A stretch of DNA of 64,000 nt, taken from Microbacterium lushaniae. GTDB lineage: Bacteria; Actinomycetota; Actinomycetes; Actinomycetales; Microbacteriaceae. The notes under the pieces are model-generated. The model was not told where the DNA came from. It worked only from the letters and a program-made list of their open reading frames with translations, and searched no databases. This document shows positions 1-8,142 of the stretch, in pieces. The position numbers and the translations under genes were made by a program. The stretch covers positions 3,100,001 to 3,164,000 of the forward strand of contig NZ_CP044232.1 of the NCBI RefSeq assembly GCF_008727775.1, read 5' to 3'. Each line of letters starts with the position of its first letter. Position 1 is the stretch's first letter.

Positions 1-176
1 CCGCCAGCGGCGCCGCCGCGACCGCCAGCTGCTCGGATCCTTGCACCAGGACGCTCGACCATGCCACCCGGACGAACGAGCGGGGAAGCGGCGGAGCGGC
101 GGAGCGGCGGAGCGGGTCACGGTTCCACTCTTCAGGTGGCAGCCTCCCGTCTCGCGCGGGATTCGGACGCGGCAAC
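1..176. other. left-edge stretch, no gene assigned
   Basis: No complete gene could be assigned. On the minus strand, one frame from about base 80 to the left edge reads smoothly with G/C-ending codons (ending ...LVQGSEQLAVAAAPLA at the edge). This may be the 5' part of a minus-strand gene lying mostly outside the window, but no start codon with a ribosome binding site was clear. The plus-strand frames through here are low-complexity Arg/Gly-rich shadows. Confidence 0.3.
87..116. repeat. 8-nt tandem repeat, three full copies
   Basis: The unit AGCGGCGG is repeated three times without change (87-94, 95-102, 103-110) and followed by a partial copy. The unit length is not a multiple of three, so copy-number change would shift any reading frame across it. 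It lies just upstream of a possible minus-strand frame leaving the window. Simple GC-rich slippage is the likely origin. Confidence 0.7.
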
Positions 177-209
177 GCCGCCCGGACCGATGCGATCGGC
201 CCGGGCGGC
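177..209 (-). terminator. hairpin terminator after ABC exporter genes
   Basis: The arms GCCGCCCGG and CCGGGCGGC extend inward through one A/C mismatch to CCGAT/ATCGG around a 3-nt loop, a stem of about 15 bp. It lies 17 nt beyond the permease stop codon. There is no T-tract, as is common in high-GC actinobacterial terminators. Confidence 0.6.
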
Positions 210-225
210 GTCAGGGTATGCGAAC

Positions 226-1047
226 TCAGAGGTCGCGTCGACGGATCACCGCCGCCGCGGCGGCGAGGATGATCGCGACCCATCCCGCGAGGGCTGCCAG
301 CGCCGCGGCGGAGGGGATCGCAGCCGGCGCGCTGCCGATCGCGGCCTGGCTGAGGGTGAGCGGAAGCACCTGCGCCCACAGCGGCTGAGCGCCGCTGATG
401 AGCACGGCGACGCCCTGCGTCATGAGTTCCAGCACGGCCGCGCCGAGCATGATCAGAACGCCGGCGAGCTGGTTGCGCGCCAGCACGCCGACTCCGAGTC
501 CGAGGAGCGCGAGCAGCGCCACCACGACCGTTCCGCGCGCCATCACGGCAGCGATGTCGACGATCCCGACGGCGAGCGCCGACCCGGTCGCGGGCAGCGA
601 CACCAGCAGGGCGACGAGGCTCACGAGCGCGTAGGCGGCTCCCAGAACCAGCCCTGTCACTCCCGTGGCGACGACCTTGGCCGCCAGAATGCGCCCGCGT
701 CGCGGCTCGGCCAGCGCGGTGGGCACGATGCCCCCGAACCGGTAGTCCGTCGTGCCGGCGAGCACACCGAGCACGAGGACGGCGAGCATGGCGATGCTGA
801 GCGATCCCCCGCCTCCACTGGCCCCGAGGGGGCTGAGTGCCGCCAGCTGGGCGGATGCGTTCGCGACACCCGACGCGGGCAGGTCGTCGCCGAGGGCGTC
901 GGCGCCGGGGCCGATGGTTCCGCTGGCCAGTGCGGGCAGCAGGACGACGAGCACGAGCTGGGTGGCGACCAGTCCGAGCACGCCCACGGCGAGGGCGACC
1001 TTGGTCGCGGCCGTCGTGGTCAGCTTGAGGAGTTCTCCGCGGAACAT
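226..1047 (-). CDS. ABC-2 type exporter permease
   Basis: The protein of 273 residues begins MFRGELLKLTTTAATK. It has a hydrophobic segment after the first 12 residues, then about five further membrane segments, the usual layout of ABC-2 permeases that pair with a separate ATPase. Its start overlaps the stop of the preceding ATPase gene as ATGA, so the two are translationally coupled and presumably form one exporter in the cytoplasmic membrane. The substrate cannot be read from the sequence; relatives move antibiotics, lipids or peptides. The same frame stays open far upstream through the ATPase gene, but that part is a shadow. Confidence 0.85.
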   Translation of the reverse strand: MFRGELLKLTTTAATKVALAVGVLGLVATQLVLVVLLPALASGTIGPGADALGDDLPASGVANASAQLAALSPLGASGGGGSLSIAMLAVLVLGVLAGTTDYRFGGIVPTALAEPRRGRILAAKVVATGVTGLVLGAAYALVSLVALLVSLPATGSALAVGIVDIAAVMARGTVVVALLALLGLGVGVLARNQLAGVLIMLGAAVLELMTQGVAVLISGAQPLWAQVLPLTLSQAAIGSAPAAIPSAAALAALAGWVAIILAAAAAVIRRRDL

Positions 1048-1781
1048 CAGCGCACCCCCGCCCGGGTCGCGGTGACGTCGAGATAGAACCGCTCGAGATC
1101 TCCGCCGTGGGCGGCGACGAGGGAGGCCATATCGCCCGCCGCGACGACGCGTCCGTGCGCGATCACCACCACATCGTCCGCGACGAGCGCCACCTCCGAC
1201 AGCACGTGCGATGACAGCAGCACCGCGCCGCCGGCATCCGCGAACGCCCGGATGCGCTCGCGGAGCCAGTGCATCCCCTCCGGATCCAATCCGTTGGCAG
1301 GCTCGTCGAGCACCAGCACCGTCGGCTCGCCCAGGAGCGCCGCGGCGATCGCGGTGCGTTGCCGCATACCGAGGGAGTAGCCCGCCACGCGACGGCGGGC
1401 GGCGGCGGTCAGCCCGACCTCCTCGAGCACGGCGTCGATCCGATCGGATGCGGCGCCGATCTGGGCCGCGACGATGCGAAGGTGATCGCGTCCGCTGCGC
1501 CCGGGGTGCAGTCCGCCGCCGTCGAGGACGGCTCCGACCGTCCGCGCCGGATGGGGAAGCTCGGAGTACGGGCGGCCGTGGATGTCGGCGGCGCCGGCAT
1601 CGGGGGCGGCCAGGCCCAGGAGCATGCGGATGGTGGTGGTCTTGCCGGCCCCGTTGGGTCCGAGCAGGGCCGTGACGCGTCCGCCGAGCGCGTCGAAGCC
1701 GACGTCGTCCACGGCGATATGCGCACCGAAGCGCTTGGTCAGCCCGCGCACGGCGATGGCTGGTGTGTTGTTTTCGTCCAT
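1047..1781 (-). CDS. ABC transporter ATP-binding protein (ABC-2 exporter type)
   Basis: The protein has 244 residues from the ATG at 1781 (MDENNTPAIAVRGLTK). The Walker A motif GPNGAGKTTT is at about residues 41-50, followed by the signature region YSLGMRQRTAIA, Walker B VLVLDEPANGLDPEG and the H-loop LLSSH. It energises the permease encoded immediately downstream with a 4-nt overlap. An upstream in-frame start at 1868 would add 29 residues with no resemblance to the family, so the internal ATG next to the conserved N-terminus was chosen, although its ribosome binding site is weak. Confidence 0.9.
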   Translation of the reverse strand: MDENNTPAIAVRGLTKRFGAHIAVDDVGFDALGGRVTALLGPNGAGKTTTIRMLLGLAAPDAGAADIHGRPYSELPHPARTVGAVLDGGGLHPGRSGRDHLRIVAAQIGAASDRIDAVLEEVGLTAAARRRVAGYSLGMRQRTAIAAALLGEPTVLVLDEPANGLDPEGMHWLRERIRAFADAGGAVLLSSHVLSEVALVADDVVVIAHGRVVAAGDMASLVAAHGGDLERFYLDVTATRAGVR

Positions 1782-1877
1782 ACCGCCAGCGTCGTCGTGA
1801 CCGCGGGCGGGCGCCCCGTCCGTGAGGACAGTCGACCCTGGCCGCCCGAACAGACCGCCTCGGCGCACGCGCCGTCG

Positions 1878-2393
1878 CTACGAGACGTCGGCCTGCACGG
1901 TCATCCGCGTGGCGGGCAGGCGCGCCGCCGCATACCGCAGCACCCGCCGCGCGAAGAGCCGGTGAACACGTGACACGACGCCCCATACCCGCTTGCCGGC
2001 CCGGGTGTCACGGTGCACGGCCGTCACCAGCGACACGGAGTGACCTTCCACGGCCACGACGACCTGATCGGCGCCGCGCGGGGACGTCACCTCCCCCCGC
2101 AGAACGGCCGGCTCGGCCGAGGAGATGGTGTACTCGCCGATCCGATCCGGCGCTGAGGGCCGATTCAGCATGACGCCCAGCAGCCCGCGTGTCGCCGCCC
2201 GGACGAGCAGCGGACGGTCGTCGATGAACATGGCTCGCGCCCATTGCTCCGCCGACCACCGGTCGGCGCCGGGGAATGTGAGTGTGAAGGCGTCGAGGTA
2301 GCCGTACCGGGGCAGGGTCACCAGCGCGGCGAGGTGGGCGGGCACGCGGCCGATCCCCACCTCCGGCCGGACGGGCCACGTCGAATGTCTCAT
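1878..2393 (-). CDS. hypothetical protein, 171 aa
   Basis: The protein of 171 residues (MRHSTWPVRPEVGIGRVPAH) has no signal peptide or membrane segment. I do not recognise the family with certainty. The pattern of aromatic and alternating hydrophobic residues (YGYLDAFTLTF, VVVAVEGHSVSLVTAV) resembles small actinobacterial ligand-binding or DUF2867-like folds. The start at 2393 is supported by a GGAGAAAGGA ribosome binding site. The gene stands about 96 nt upstream of the ABC ATPase gene on the same strand and is divergent from the dehydrogenase gene at 2563. Confidence 0.7.
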   Translation of the reverse strand: MRHSTWPVRPEVGIGRVPAHLAALVTLPRYGYLDAFTLTFPGADRWSAEQWARAMFIDDRPLLVRAATRGLLGVMLNRPSAPDRIGEYTISSAEPAVLRGEVTSPRGADQVVVAVEGHSVSLVTAVHRDTRAGKRVWGVVSRVHRLFARRVLRYAAARLPATRMTVQADVS

Positions 2394-2550
2394 GACTGTC
2401 CTTTCTCCTCTCCCCCAAGCGTCCGCATCCAGAGCAATCCGCGCGGTCGCACGACGGACAGGTTGCGTCCCGATGCTGCCATCTCGTGGGCTGCCCTCAC
2501 GCCGGCGACGGTCGCAGGTCAAGCCCACCGCGATGGTGGTGGATCGCCGG

Positions 2551-2562
2551 TACCGTGCTGGC
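2551..2562 (+). promoter_or_regulatory. leaderless promoter -10 (TACCGT)
   Basis: TACCGT is followed by exactly six bases and then the ATG at 2563. In actinobacteria a TANNNT box at this distance places the transcription start on the start codon. No Shine-Dalgarno sequence is present here, which fits leaderless initiation. The -35 region is not distinct. Confidence 0.5.
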
Positions 2563-3576
2563 ATGAAGGCGATCGTGTACTCCTCCCCCGGCGACTCCTC
2601 CGTGCTGTCCCTCGTCGACCGCGACCCGGCAGAGCCGGGCCGGGGCGAAGTGCGCGTGCGCGTCGAGGTGTCGGGCGTCAACCCCACCGACTGGAAAGCG
2701 CGCGTGGGGACCACCCGCCGTGACGACTTCGCCGAGATCGTCCCCAACCAGGACGGCGCGGGGGTGGTGGATGCCGTCGGCGAGGGGGTCACGGACCTAC
2801 GGGTCGGCGACCGCGTGTGGCTGTATCTCGCCCAGCACGAGCGCCCCACCGGAACCGCCCAGGAGCAGGTGGTGGTGCCCGCCGCGCGCGCGGTCAAGCT
2901 CCCCGAGGGCGTCGACATGGCGGTCGGGGCTTCCCTCGGAGTGCCCGCCATGACCGCCCACCGCGCCCTCACCGTGCACGCGCACGGCCCCGCGCGGCTG
3001 CATCCCGGTGCCCTCGAGGGCCGCACCGTCCTGGTGGCCGGCGGCGCGGGCGCCGTGGGCCACGCCGCCATCCAGCTCGCCCGCTGGGCCGGCGCCACCG
3101 TGATCGCCACGGTCTCCTCTCCCGCCAAGGCGACGCTGGCCCGTGCCGCCGGCGCCGACCACACCATCGACTACACGTCCGAGGACGTCACCGCCCAGGT
3201 GGGCGAGATCGCACCGGACGGCGTCGACCACATCGTGGAGGTCTCGATCGCCGCCAACGCGGAGGCCGATGCCGCCGTCGCCGCGAACCACGGTTCGATC
3301 GCGTACTACGCCGACGACGGCGGCGACACCTTCGCCCTGCCCATCCGCCCCAGCTTCGCGAAGAACCTGCGGGTGCAGGGAGTTCTGCTCTACACCGTGG
3401 GTGCCGACGCGTGGGAGGCGGCGGCGGCCGACATCACGGCGGCGCTGGAGGACGGCGCGCTGCCGGTCGGCGAGGAGGCTGGCCTGCCCCTGACGTGGTT
3501 CCCCCTGGCCGAGACGGCGGCCGCGCACGACGCCGTCGAGCAGGGGACGGTGGGCAAGGTGCTGATCCGGGTGTGA
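2563..3576 (+). CDS. NADPH:quinone reductase-like alcohol dehydrogenase family protein
   Basis: The medium-chain dehydrogenase/reductase has 337 residues. The N-terminal GroES-like domain includes SGVNPTDWKARVG, the active-site region of zinc-independent quinone reductases. The Rossmann motif VLVAGGAGAVGHAAIQLA at about residue 155 binds NADPH. No cysteine-rich structural zinc loop is present, so it belongs to the QOR/crotonase-type branch rather than the zinc alcohol dehydrogenases. Its probable role is NADPH-dependent reduction of quinones or enones in the cytoplasm. The start at 2563 rather than the longer frame is supported by the leaderless -10 box. A hairpin lies at its 3' end, convergent with the next gene. 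Confidence 0.87.
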   Translation: MKAIVYSSPGDSSVLSLVDRDPAEPGRGEVRVRVEVSGVNPTDWKARVGTTRRDDFAEIVPNQDGAGVVDAVGEGVTDLRVGDRVWLYLAQHERPTGTAQEQVVVPAARAVKLPEGVDMAVGASLGVPAMTAHRALTVHAHGPARLHPGALEGRTVLVAGGAGAVGHAAIQLARWAGATVIATVSSPAKATLARAAGADHTIDYTSEDVTAQVGEIAPDGVDHIVEVSIAANAEADAAVAANHGSIAYYADDGGDTFALPIRPSFAKNLRVQGVLLYTVGADAWEAAAADITAALEDGALPVGEEAGLPLTWFPLAETAAAHDAVEQGTVGKVLIRV

Positions 3577-3595
3577 GCCGGCTCGCGTCGCCGGC
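3577..3595. terminator. bidirectional hairpin between convergent genes
   Basis: GCCGGC-TCGCGTC-GCCGGC begins directly after the stop codon at 3576 and ends 7 nt before the 3' end of the convergent gene. The stem is 6 bp of pure G/C, with no T-tract. Confidence 0.45.
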
Positions 3596-3602
3596 GGATC
3601 GG

Positions 3603-4265
3603 TCAGCCGCGCACGTGGACGCCCATGTGCGCGGCGAACATCTCGGCCATCATGGCGAGCTGGTCGCGGTCGATCGTTGCTCCGGAAAGTCCCGCCGGTC
3701 CGTCGACGGCGTCGAAACGAAGCCCCCGCAGGTCGACGTGCTGCAGGCGGCTTCCCGCCAGGTCGAGCCGGCCCGTCGTGCATCCTTCGAACGCGACGCG
3801 GTTCAGCCGGGCGCCGCTGAGGTCGATCTCGTCGAACCGGCAGTTGCGGAACACCACGTCGTGAAGATCACCGGCGCGCAGGTTGATCCAGCCGATCTTC
3901 GAGTCGGCGACGACGACGTCCGACACCGCGGCGTCGTACAGCTCCACCGAGCCCAGCCGTGACGCGAGGATCTCCACCTCGCGCAAGCGTGTCCGTCCCG
4001 CGCGGAGGGTCGGCGCGTTGAGGCGGCTGATGCGCGCCTGCACGAATTCCGCCCCCTGCAGCACCGCGTCGTCGGCCGACCACTCGGAGAGTTCGCACTC
4101 GAGGAACCGGGCACCGGTCAGGTCGCGCCCCGCCACGTCGGCGCCGGTGAACCGGGATGCCTCGTAGGAGCCGCCCGCGCGCAGATCGCGTGCGTCGGCG
4201 TCGGCGAGCGGCGGGAGGGTCAGGGATTCGATGCGGGGCGGCTGCAGTGGAGCGGGTCGGGTCAC
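3603..4265 (-). CDS. pentapeptide repeat-containing protein
   Basis: The protein of 220 residues contains degenerate A(D/N)LXX-type repeats from about residue 35 to 195, for example GADVAGRDLTGARFLECEL, RFDEIDLSGARLNRVAFEG and RLDLAGSRLQHVDLRG. Such repeats fold into a right-handed quadrilateral beta-helix. Some members (Qnr, MfpA) mimic DNA and protect gyrase, but most have no known role, and nothing here shows gyrase protection. No signal peptide is present, so it is cytoplasmic. Confidence 0.88.
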   Translation of the reverse strand: MTRPAPLQPPRIESLTLPPLADADARDLRAGGSYEASRFTGADVAGRDLTGARFLECELSEWSADDAVLQGAEFVQARISRLNAPTLRAGRTRLREVEILASRLGSVELYDAAVSDVVVADSKIGWINLRAGDLHDVVFRNCRFDEIDLSGARLNRVAFEGCTTGRLDLAGSRLQHVDLRGLRFDAVDGPAGLSGATIDRDQLAMMAEMFAAHMGVHVRG

Positions 4266-4335
4266 AGCATCCAGTCTGCGCCCCGACGCCGCGCTGCGCT
4301 TCCCTCGCCCCCTCCGTCGCCGCCGCCGCCGCCGC

Positions 4336-5049
4336 TCAGAGGGTGAATCCCAGGGATCCGAGGGCCACCGCGACCATGTCGACGAAGGTGGTCTCGCGCT
4401 GCTCGGGGGTCATCTCCTCCGCGCGCAGCAGGTGGTCGCTGATGGTCCCGACCATCAGCGTCTCGATCCCCTCAGCCGCCCCGACGGCGTACAGACCCGC
4501 GGCCTCCATCTCCACGGCGAGGACGCCGTGCGCGGTCAGCCCTGCGGTGATCTCTGGCCGGACGCCGTAGAAGCTGTCGCTCGTGAACACCGCCCCCACG
4601 TGTGCCTTCAGGCCCCTTCCCGCCGCCACGGCTGCCGCCTCGCGCAGCAGCGCGAACGAGGGGGCGTGGCTGAAGTGCACACCCGGGATGCGCAGCTCAC
4701 TCATGGCCGAATCGGTGTGCGCGGCAGAGGCGATGACGACGTCGCCGACCGCGACGTGCTCCTGCATCGCACCGAGCGTGCCGGTGCGGACGATACGGGT
4801 GACACCGAAGGACCGCGCGAGCTCGGTGGCGTAGATCGACACCGACGGCATGCCCATCCCGGAGGCGAGGACGGAGATGGGGCGGCCGCCGATGGATCCG
4901 GTGAAACCGAGGATGCCGCGCACGTCGGTGACCAGCCGCGGATCGTCGAAGAACGTCTCGGCGATGCGGCGAGCGCGACGGGGATCGCCGGGCAGGAGCA
5001 CGTCGGGGGCGAAGTCGCCGGGGGCTGCGGCGATGTGAGGAGTGGTCAT
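4336..5049 (-). CDS. deoD: purine-nucleoside phosphorylase (hexameric DeoD type)
   Basis: The protein of 237 residues has the normal length for bacterial hexameric PNP. Recognisable features are the N-terminal MTTPHIAAAPGDFAPDVLLPGDP, the phosphate-binding stretch RIVRTGTLGAMQ, the nucleoside-binding VEMEAAGLY and the catalytic region GTISDHLLRAEEMTPEQRE containing the Ser-Asp pair. It splits purine (deoxy)nucleosides with phosphate into base and (deoxy)ribose-1-phosphate for salvage. The ATG at 5049 is preceded by GAAAGG; the frame is open further upstream but without family similarity. A secreted 5'-nucleotidase gene lies 7 kb away and could supply nucleosides, but the two are not linked in an operon. 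Confidence 0.93.
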   Translation of the reverse strand: MTTPHIAAAPGDFAPDVLLPGDPRRARRIAETFFDDPRLVTDVRGILGFTGSIGGRPISVLASGMGMPSVSIYATELARSFGVTRIVRTGTLGAMQEHVAVGDVVIASAAHTDSAMSELRIPGVHFSHAPSFALLREAAAVAAGRGLKAHVGAVFTSDSFYGVRPEITAGLTAHGVLAVEMEAAGLYAVGAAEGIETLMVGTISDHLLRAEEMTPEQRETTFVDMVAVALGSLGFTL

Positions 5050-5164
5050 GGCGGCCTTTCGGGTGCGGATGGCAGTCGTCGACGCGACGGCTCGAAGACC
5101 AGGGTGACAGCAGTGGTCACGCAGCGGCTCGTCTGCCGGCGCGATCCGTGCGGTGTCCGTGCCG

Positions 5165-5245
5165 CCCGAACTCCTCAATTCCGCCGCCGCCGGCCTGGTT
5201 GCGGCGGTTTCGGCCGCGCACACTCGCGGTTTTGAGGAGTTCGGG
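5165..5245. repeat. intergenic palindromic repeat, copy 1
   Basis: Perfect 14-bp inverted arms CCCGAACTCCTCAA (5165-5178) and TTGAGGAGTTCGGG (5232-5245) enclose a GC-rich centre. A second element with the same arm sequence and nearly the same length occurs at 34357-34437. Both copies lie just downstream of a minus-strand gene (here 12 nt after the stop at 5258), so the element may act as a 3' transcript end as well as being a dispersed repeat. Confidence 0.8.
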
Positions 5246-5257
5246 AACTGCGCGGGC

Positions 5258-8095
5258 TCAGGGCAGGTCGGGCAGGGTGTCCGCGAGCACCTCCAGCACG
5301 TGCCGGTAGGCGTGCCCGGTGGCGCGGGTCATGCCGAGCTCGCACGTGCGGTTGAGCGAGGCGTGCTGGGCCGGCCCGCCGGATGCCACCTCGGCGGCCT
5401 CCGGCGCGGTGGCCGAGGCGGTGAGCTCGGGGTGCAGCATCCCGCGGTCACCGGCGAAGGCGCAGCATCCCCAGTCGTCGGGCACGTGCACCTCGTCCGC
5501 GGCGGCGGCAGCCACGCTCGTGAGGGCGGGATTGATCCCCATGCGGGTCGACGAGCACGTCGGGTGGAGGGTGAGGGAGGCCACGCGCTCCCCGGCCGGG
5601 AGTCGCTCGAGCACCACCTCGTCGACGAACTGGACGGCGTCGATGACGCGGATCCCCGATTCCCCGGCCGCCTCCAGCAGAACCTCCAGGCCCTCCGTGC
5701 AGGAGGACGCGTCGCAGACCACCGGCAGCTCACCCTCGCGCGTGGCCGCACGAAGGGATGCCGCGACACGGTCCTTCATCGCCGCATACCCGTCGGTCAG
5801 TCCCTTCGACTTCCACGGCGTCCCGCAGCACAGCGCCGGGATGTCGGCCGGCGTCGCCAGCGGCACGTCCGCTCGCGCGCAGAGTTCACGGAACGACTCG
5901 GATGCGCCGCGCGTGCCGGGCTCGGCCGGCCCGAACATCGTCGTGGTGCAGCTGGGGAAGTACACCGCGACGGCGTCCGGTTCGGTGAACGGCCGGCGCT
6001 TCGCACCCCCCGCGGGCAGGTCTCCGGTGTACTTCGGTACGACATCGTCCCCCAGCACGGCGCGTCCCACAGCGGTGGCCGCCGCGGGCAGCGCCGCCGG
6101 AACGGCATCCGCCACCGACAGCGCCATCCCGCCCACGCGACTGACCGCGCCCCACTGCTTCGCCGCGAGTTTCCACCCCGCCTGCGAGAGGGCGTTCTGG
6201 TTCTCCGTGCGCAGGCGCCGCACGAGGTCACCGGTGTTGATGAGTACGGGGCATGCCGTCTGGCACATCCCGTCCACCGCGCACGTCTGCACGCCGTCGT
6301 AGTCGTACTCCGACCGCAGCTGCTGCGCGAGCGCGTGGTCGCCGGCGGCCTCGGCCCGGGCCATCTCCCGCCGCAGGACGATGCGCTCGCGGGGCGTGAG
6401 GGTCAGATCCTTGCTGGGGCACACCGGCTCGCAGTAGCCGCACTCCACGCAGCGGTCGACCTCTTCCTCGACGGTGTGCACGATCTTCAGATCCTGCACG
6501 TGGGCGCTCGGATCCTCGGCGAGGAGCACGCCCGGATTCAGCAGCCCTTCCGGGTCGACGAGCGCCTTCAGTTCGCGCATGACGTCGTACAGTTCGTCGC
6601 CGTACTGACGGCGCACGAACGGCGCCATGATGCGCCCCGTGCCGTGTTCGGCCTTGAGCGTGCCGCCCTGCGACAGGACGAGATCGACCATCTCCTCGGT
6701 GAAGGCCTCGTACCGCAGCAGCGAGCGCGGGTCGTCGAAGCGTTCGTTGAGGAGGAAGTGGATGTTGCCGTCCTTGGCGTGCCCGAAGATGACGCTGTCT
6801 TCGTAGCCGTGCCGGTCGAACAGCTCGATCAGGCGGGTGCAGGTGGACAGCAGCCGGTCCACGGGCACGGCGATGTCTTCCAGGAGCGCGGTCGTCCCCG
6901 ACGGGCGCGCCCCGGCCACGGCCGTGAACAGTCCCTTCCGGATGTGCCACAGCTGCGCGCGGATCGCCGGATCGGTCGTGAGGGCGGCAGGCACGGCCAA
7001 CTCCAGCGTGGACAGCAGCGGGGCCGACGCGGACACGAGCGCGTCCAGCCCGTCGGCACTCACGGCCTGATGCTCGACCAGCAGCGCGGCCTGTTCGGTG
7101 ACCTGGAGCCCGAGAAGCTCGGGGGTCGCGTCGGGGTCGCGCTGCGCGACGCGCAGGCTCGTGGCATCCATCAGCTCGATGGCGGCGAATCCGGCGGCCA
7201 CCAGGTCGGGAAGGGCCGCGGTGGCGGAGTCCAGCGTCGGGAACACCAGCAGCCCCGTGGCGACATGGGCGGGCAGCGCAACGGTGCGGAAGGTGGCCTC
7301 GGCCACGAACGCGAGCGTGCCCTCGCTGCCGACGACCAGGTGCTCGAGGATGTCGACGGCGCGGTCGTGGTCGACGAACGAGTTGAGCCCGTACCCCATC
7401 GTGTTCTTGATGGCGTACAGCTCCTCGATCGCGCGCACGGATGCGGCGTCTGCGCGTACGCGGTCGCGCAGGGCGAGCAGCCCCGCGTGGATGCGCGGCT
7501 CGCGCGCGCGCAGAGTGTCGTCCGCATCCGGCGATGACGTGTCGATGACCGTGCCGGAGGGCAGCACCAGGATGGCCGAGTCCAGGGTGCGGTAGGTGTT
7601 CGCGTGGGTGCCGCAGCACATGCCGCTGGAGTTGTTGGCGACCACGCCCCCGATCGTGCAGGCGATCTCGCTCGCCGGATCGGGACCGAGCTTGCGGCCG
7701 TGCCGGGCCAGGCGGAGGTTGACCGCCCGCACGGTGGCGCCCGGGCCGGTCCTGACGCGGGCGCCGTCTTCGAGCACCGTGATGCCGCGGAAATGCATGC
7801 GCGTGTCGATGAGCACGCCCGCGGTGCCGGCCTGACCGGACAGACTCGTCCCTCCGGAGCGGAAAGTGACGGGGACGCCGGACTGCTGCGCGGCGCGCAT
7901 GGTCGCGGCCACATCGGTCGCGTTCTTCGCCTTCACCACGGCCTGGGGCGTCAGGAGGTAGTGCGATCCGTCATGGGCCGCCGCGAGCCGGTCGGTCGCG
8001 CGCGTGCGCACCTCGACGCCGGCCGTGCGGAGGTTGCGCAGCAGCTCTGCGGCGGGTGCGGCCAGGGTCGTCGTACCCGTGGGATCCATTGCCAT
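5258..8095 (-). CDS. FAD-binding and Fe-S oxidoreductase (D-lactate dehydrogenase-like)
   Basis: The protein of 945 residues fuses a GlcD/Dld-type FAD domain to a GlpC-like Fe-S domain. The N-terminal FAD_binding_4 region contains PVTFRSGGTSLSGQAG, and a C-terminal FAD-oxidase segment ends near DPEGLLNPGVLL. Two cysteine clusters follow (CVECGYCEPVCPSKDL and CAVDGMCQTACPV), then CCG-type motifs (CCGTPWKSKG, WGCCAFAGDRGM). Family members oxidise D-lactate or other 2-hydroxy acids and pass electrons to quinone at the inner face of the membrane. It is the last gene of the operon starting at 11599, where lactate is a plausible end product. A GAAGGG site precedes the ATG at 8095. Confidence 0.88.
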   Translation of the reverse strand: MAMDPTGTTTLAAPAAELLRNLRTAGVEVRTRATDRLAAAHDGSHYLLTPQAVVKAKNATDVAATMRAAQQSGVPVTFRSGGTSLSGQAGTAGVLIDTRMHFRGITVLEDGARVRTGPGATVRAVNLRLARHGRKLGPDPASEIACTIGGVVANNSSGMCCGTHANTYRTLDSAILVLPSGTVIDTSSPDADDTLRAREPRIHAGLLALRDRVRADAASVRAIEELYAIKNTMGYGLNSFVDHDRAVDILEHLVVGSEGTLAFVAEATFRTVALPAHVATGLLVFPTLDSATAALPDLVAAGFAAIELMDATSLRVAQRDPDATPELLGLQVTEQAALLVEHQAVSADGLDALVSASAPLLSTLELAVPAALTTDPAIRAQLWHIRKGLFTAVAGARPSGTTALLEDIAVPVDRLLSTCTRLIELFDRHGYEDSVIFGHAKDGNIHFLLNERFDDPRSLLRYEAFTEEMVDLVLSQGGTLKAEHGTGRIMAPFVRRQYGDELYDVMRELKALVDPEGLLNPGVLLAEDPSAHVQDLKIVHTVEEEVDRCVECGYCEPVCPSKDLTLTPRERIVLRREMARAEAAGDHALAQQLRSEYDYDGVQTCAVDGMCQTACPVLINTGDLVRRLRTENQNALSQAGWKLAAKQWGAVSRVGGMALSVADAVPAALPAAATAVGRAVLGDDVVPKYTGDLPAGGAKRRPFTEPDAVAVYFPSCTTTMFGPAEPGTRGASESFRELCARADVPLATPADIPALCCGTPWKSKGLTDGYAAMKDRVAASLRAATREGELPVVCDASSCTEGLEVLLEAAGESGIRVIDAVQFVDEVVLERLPAGERVASLTLHPTCSSTRMGINPALTSVAAAAADEVHVPDDWGCCAFAGDRGMLHPELTASATAPEAAEVASGGPAQHASLNRTCELGMTRATGHAYRHVLEVLADTLPDLP

Positions 8096-8142
8096 CGTGC
8101 ATCACCCTTCGCAGTGATCGGCCGGAGAACGTCGGGAGCAGG

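Noticed and set aside
61..1086. Long plus-strand frame of 341 codons at the left end
   Set aside because: It is the antisense shadow of the ABC permease gene, rich in Arg, Gly and Asp, and has no domain; high-GC DNA keeps such frames open.
5153..7537. Plus-strand frame of 794 codons opposite the FAD/Fe-S dehydrogenase
   Set aside because: Antisense of a well-supported gene; the translation is low-complexity Gly/Arg/His-rich with no recognisable motif.
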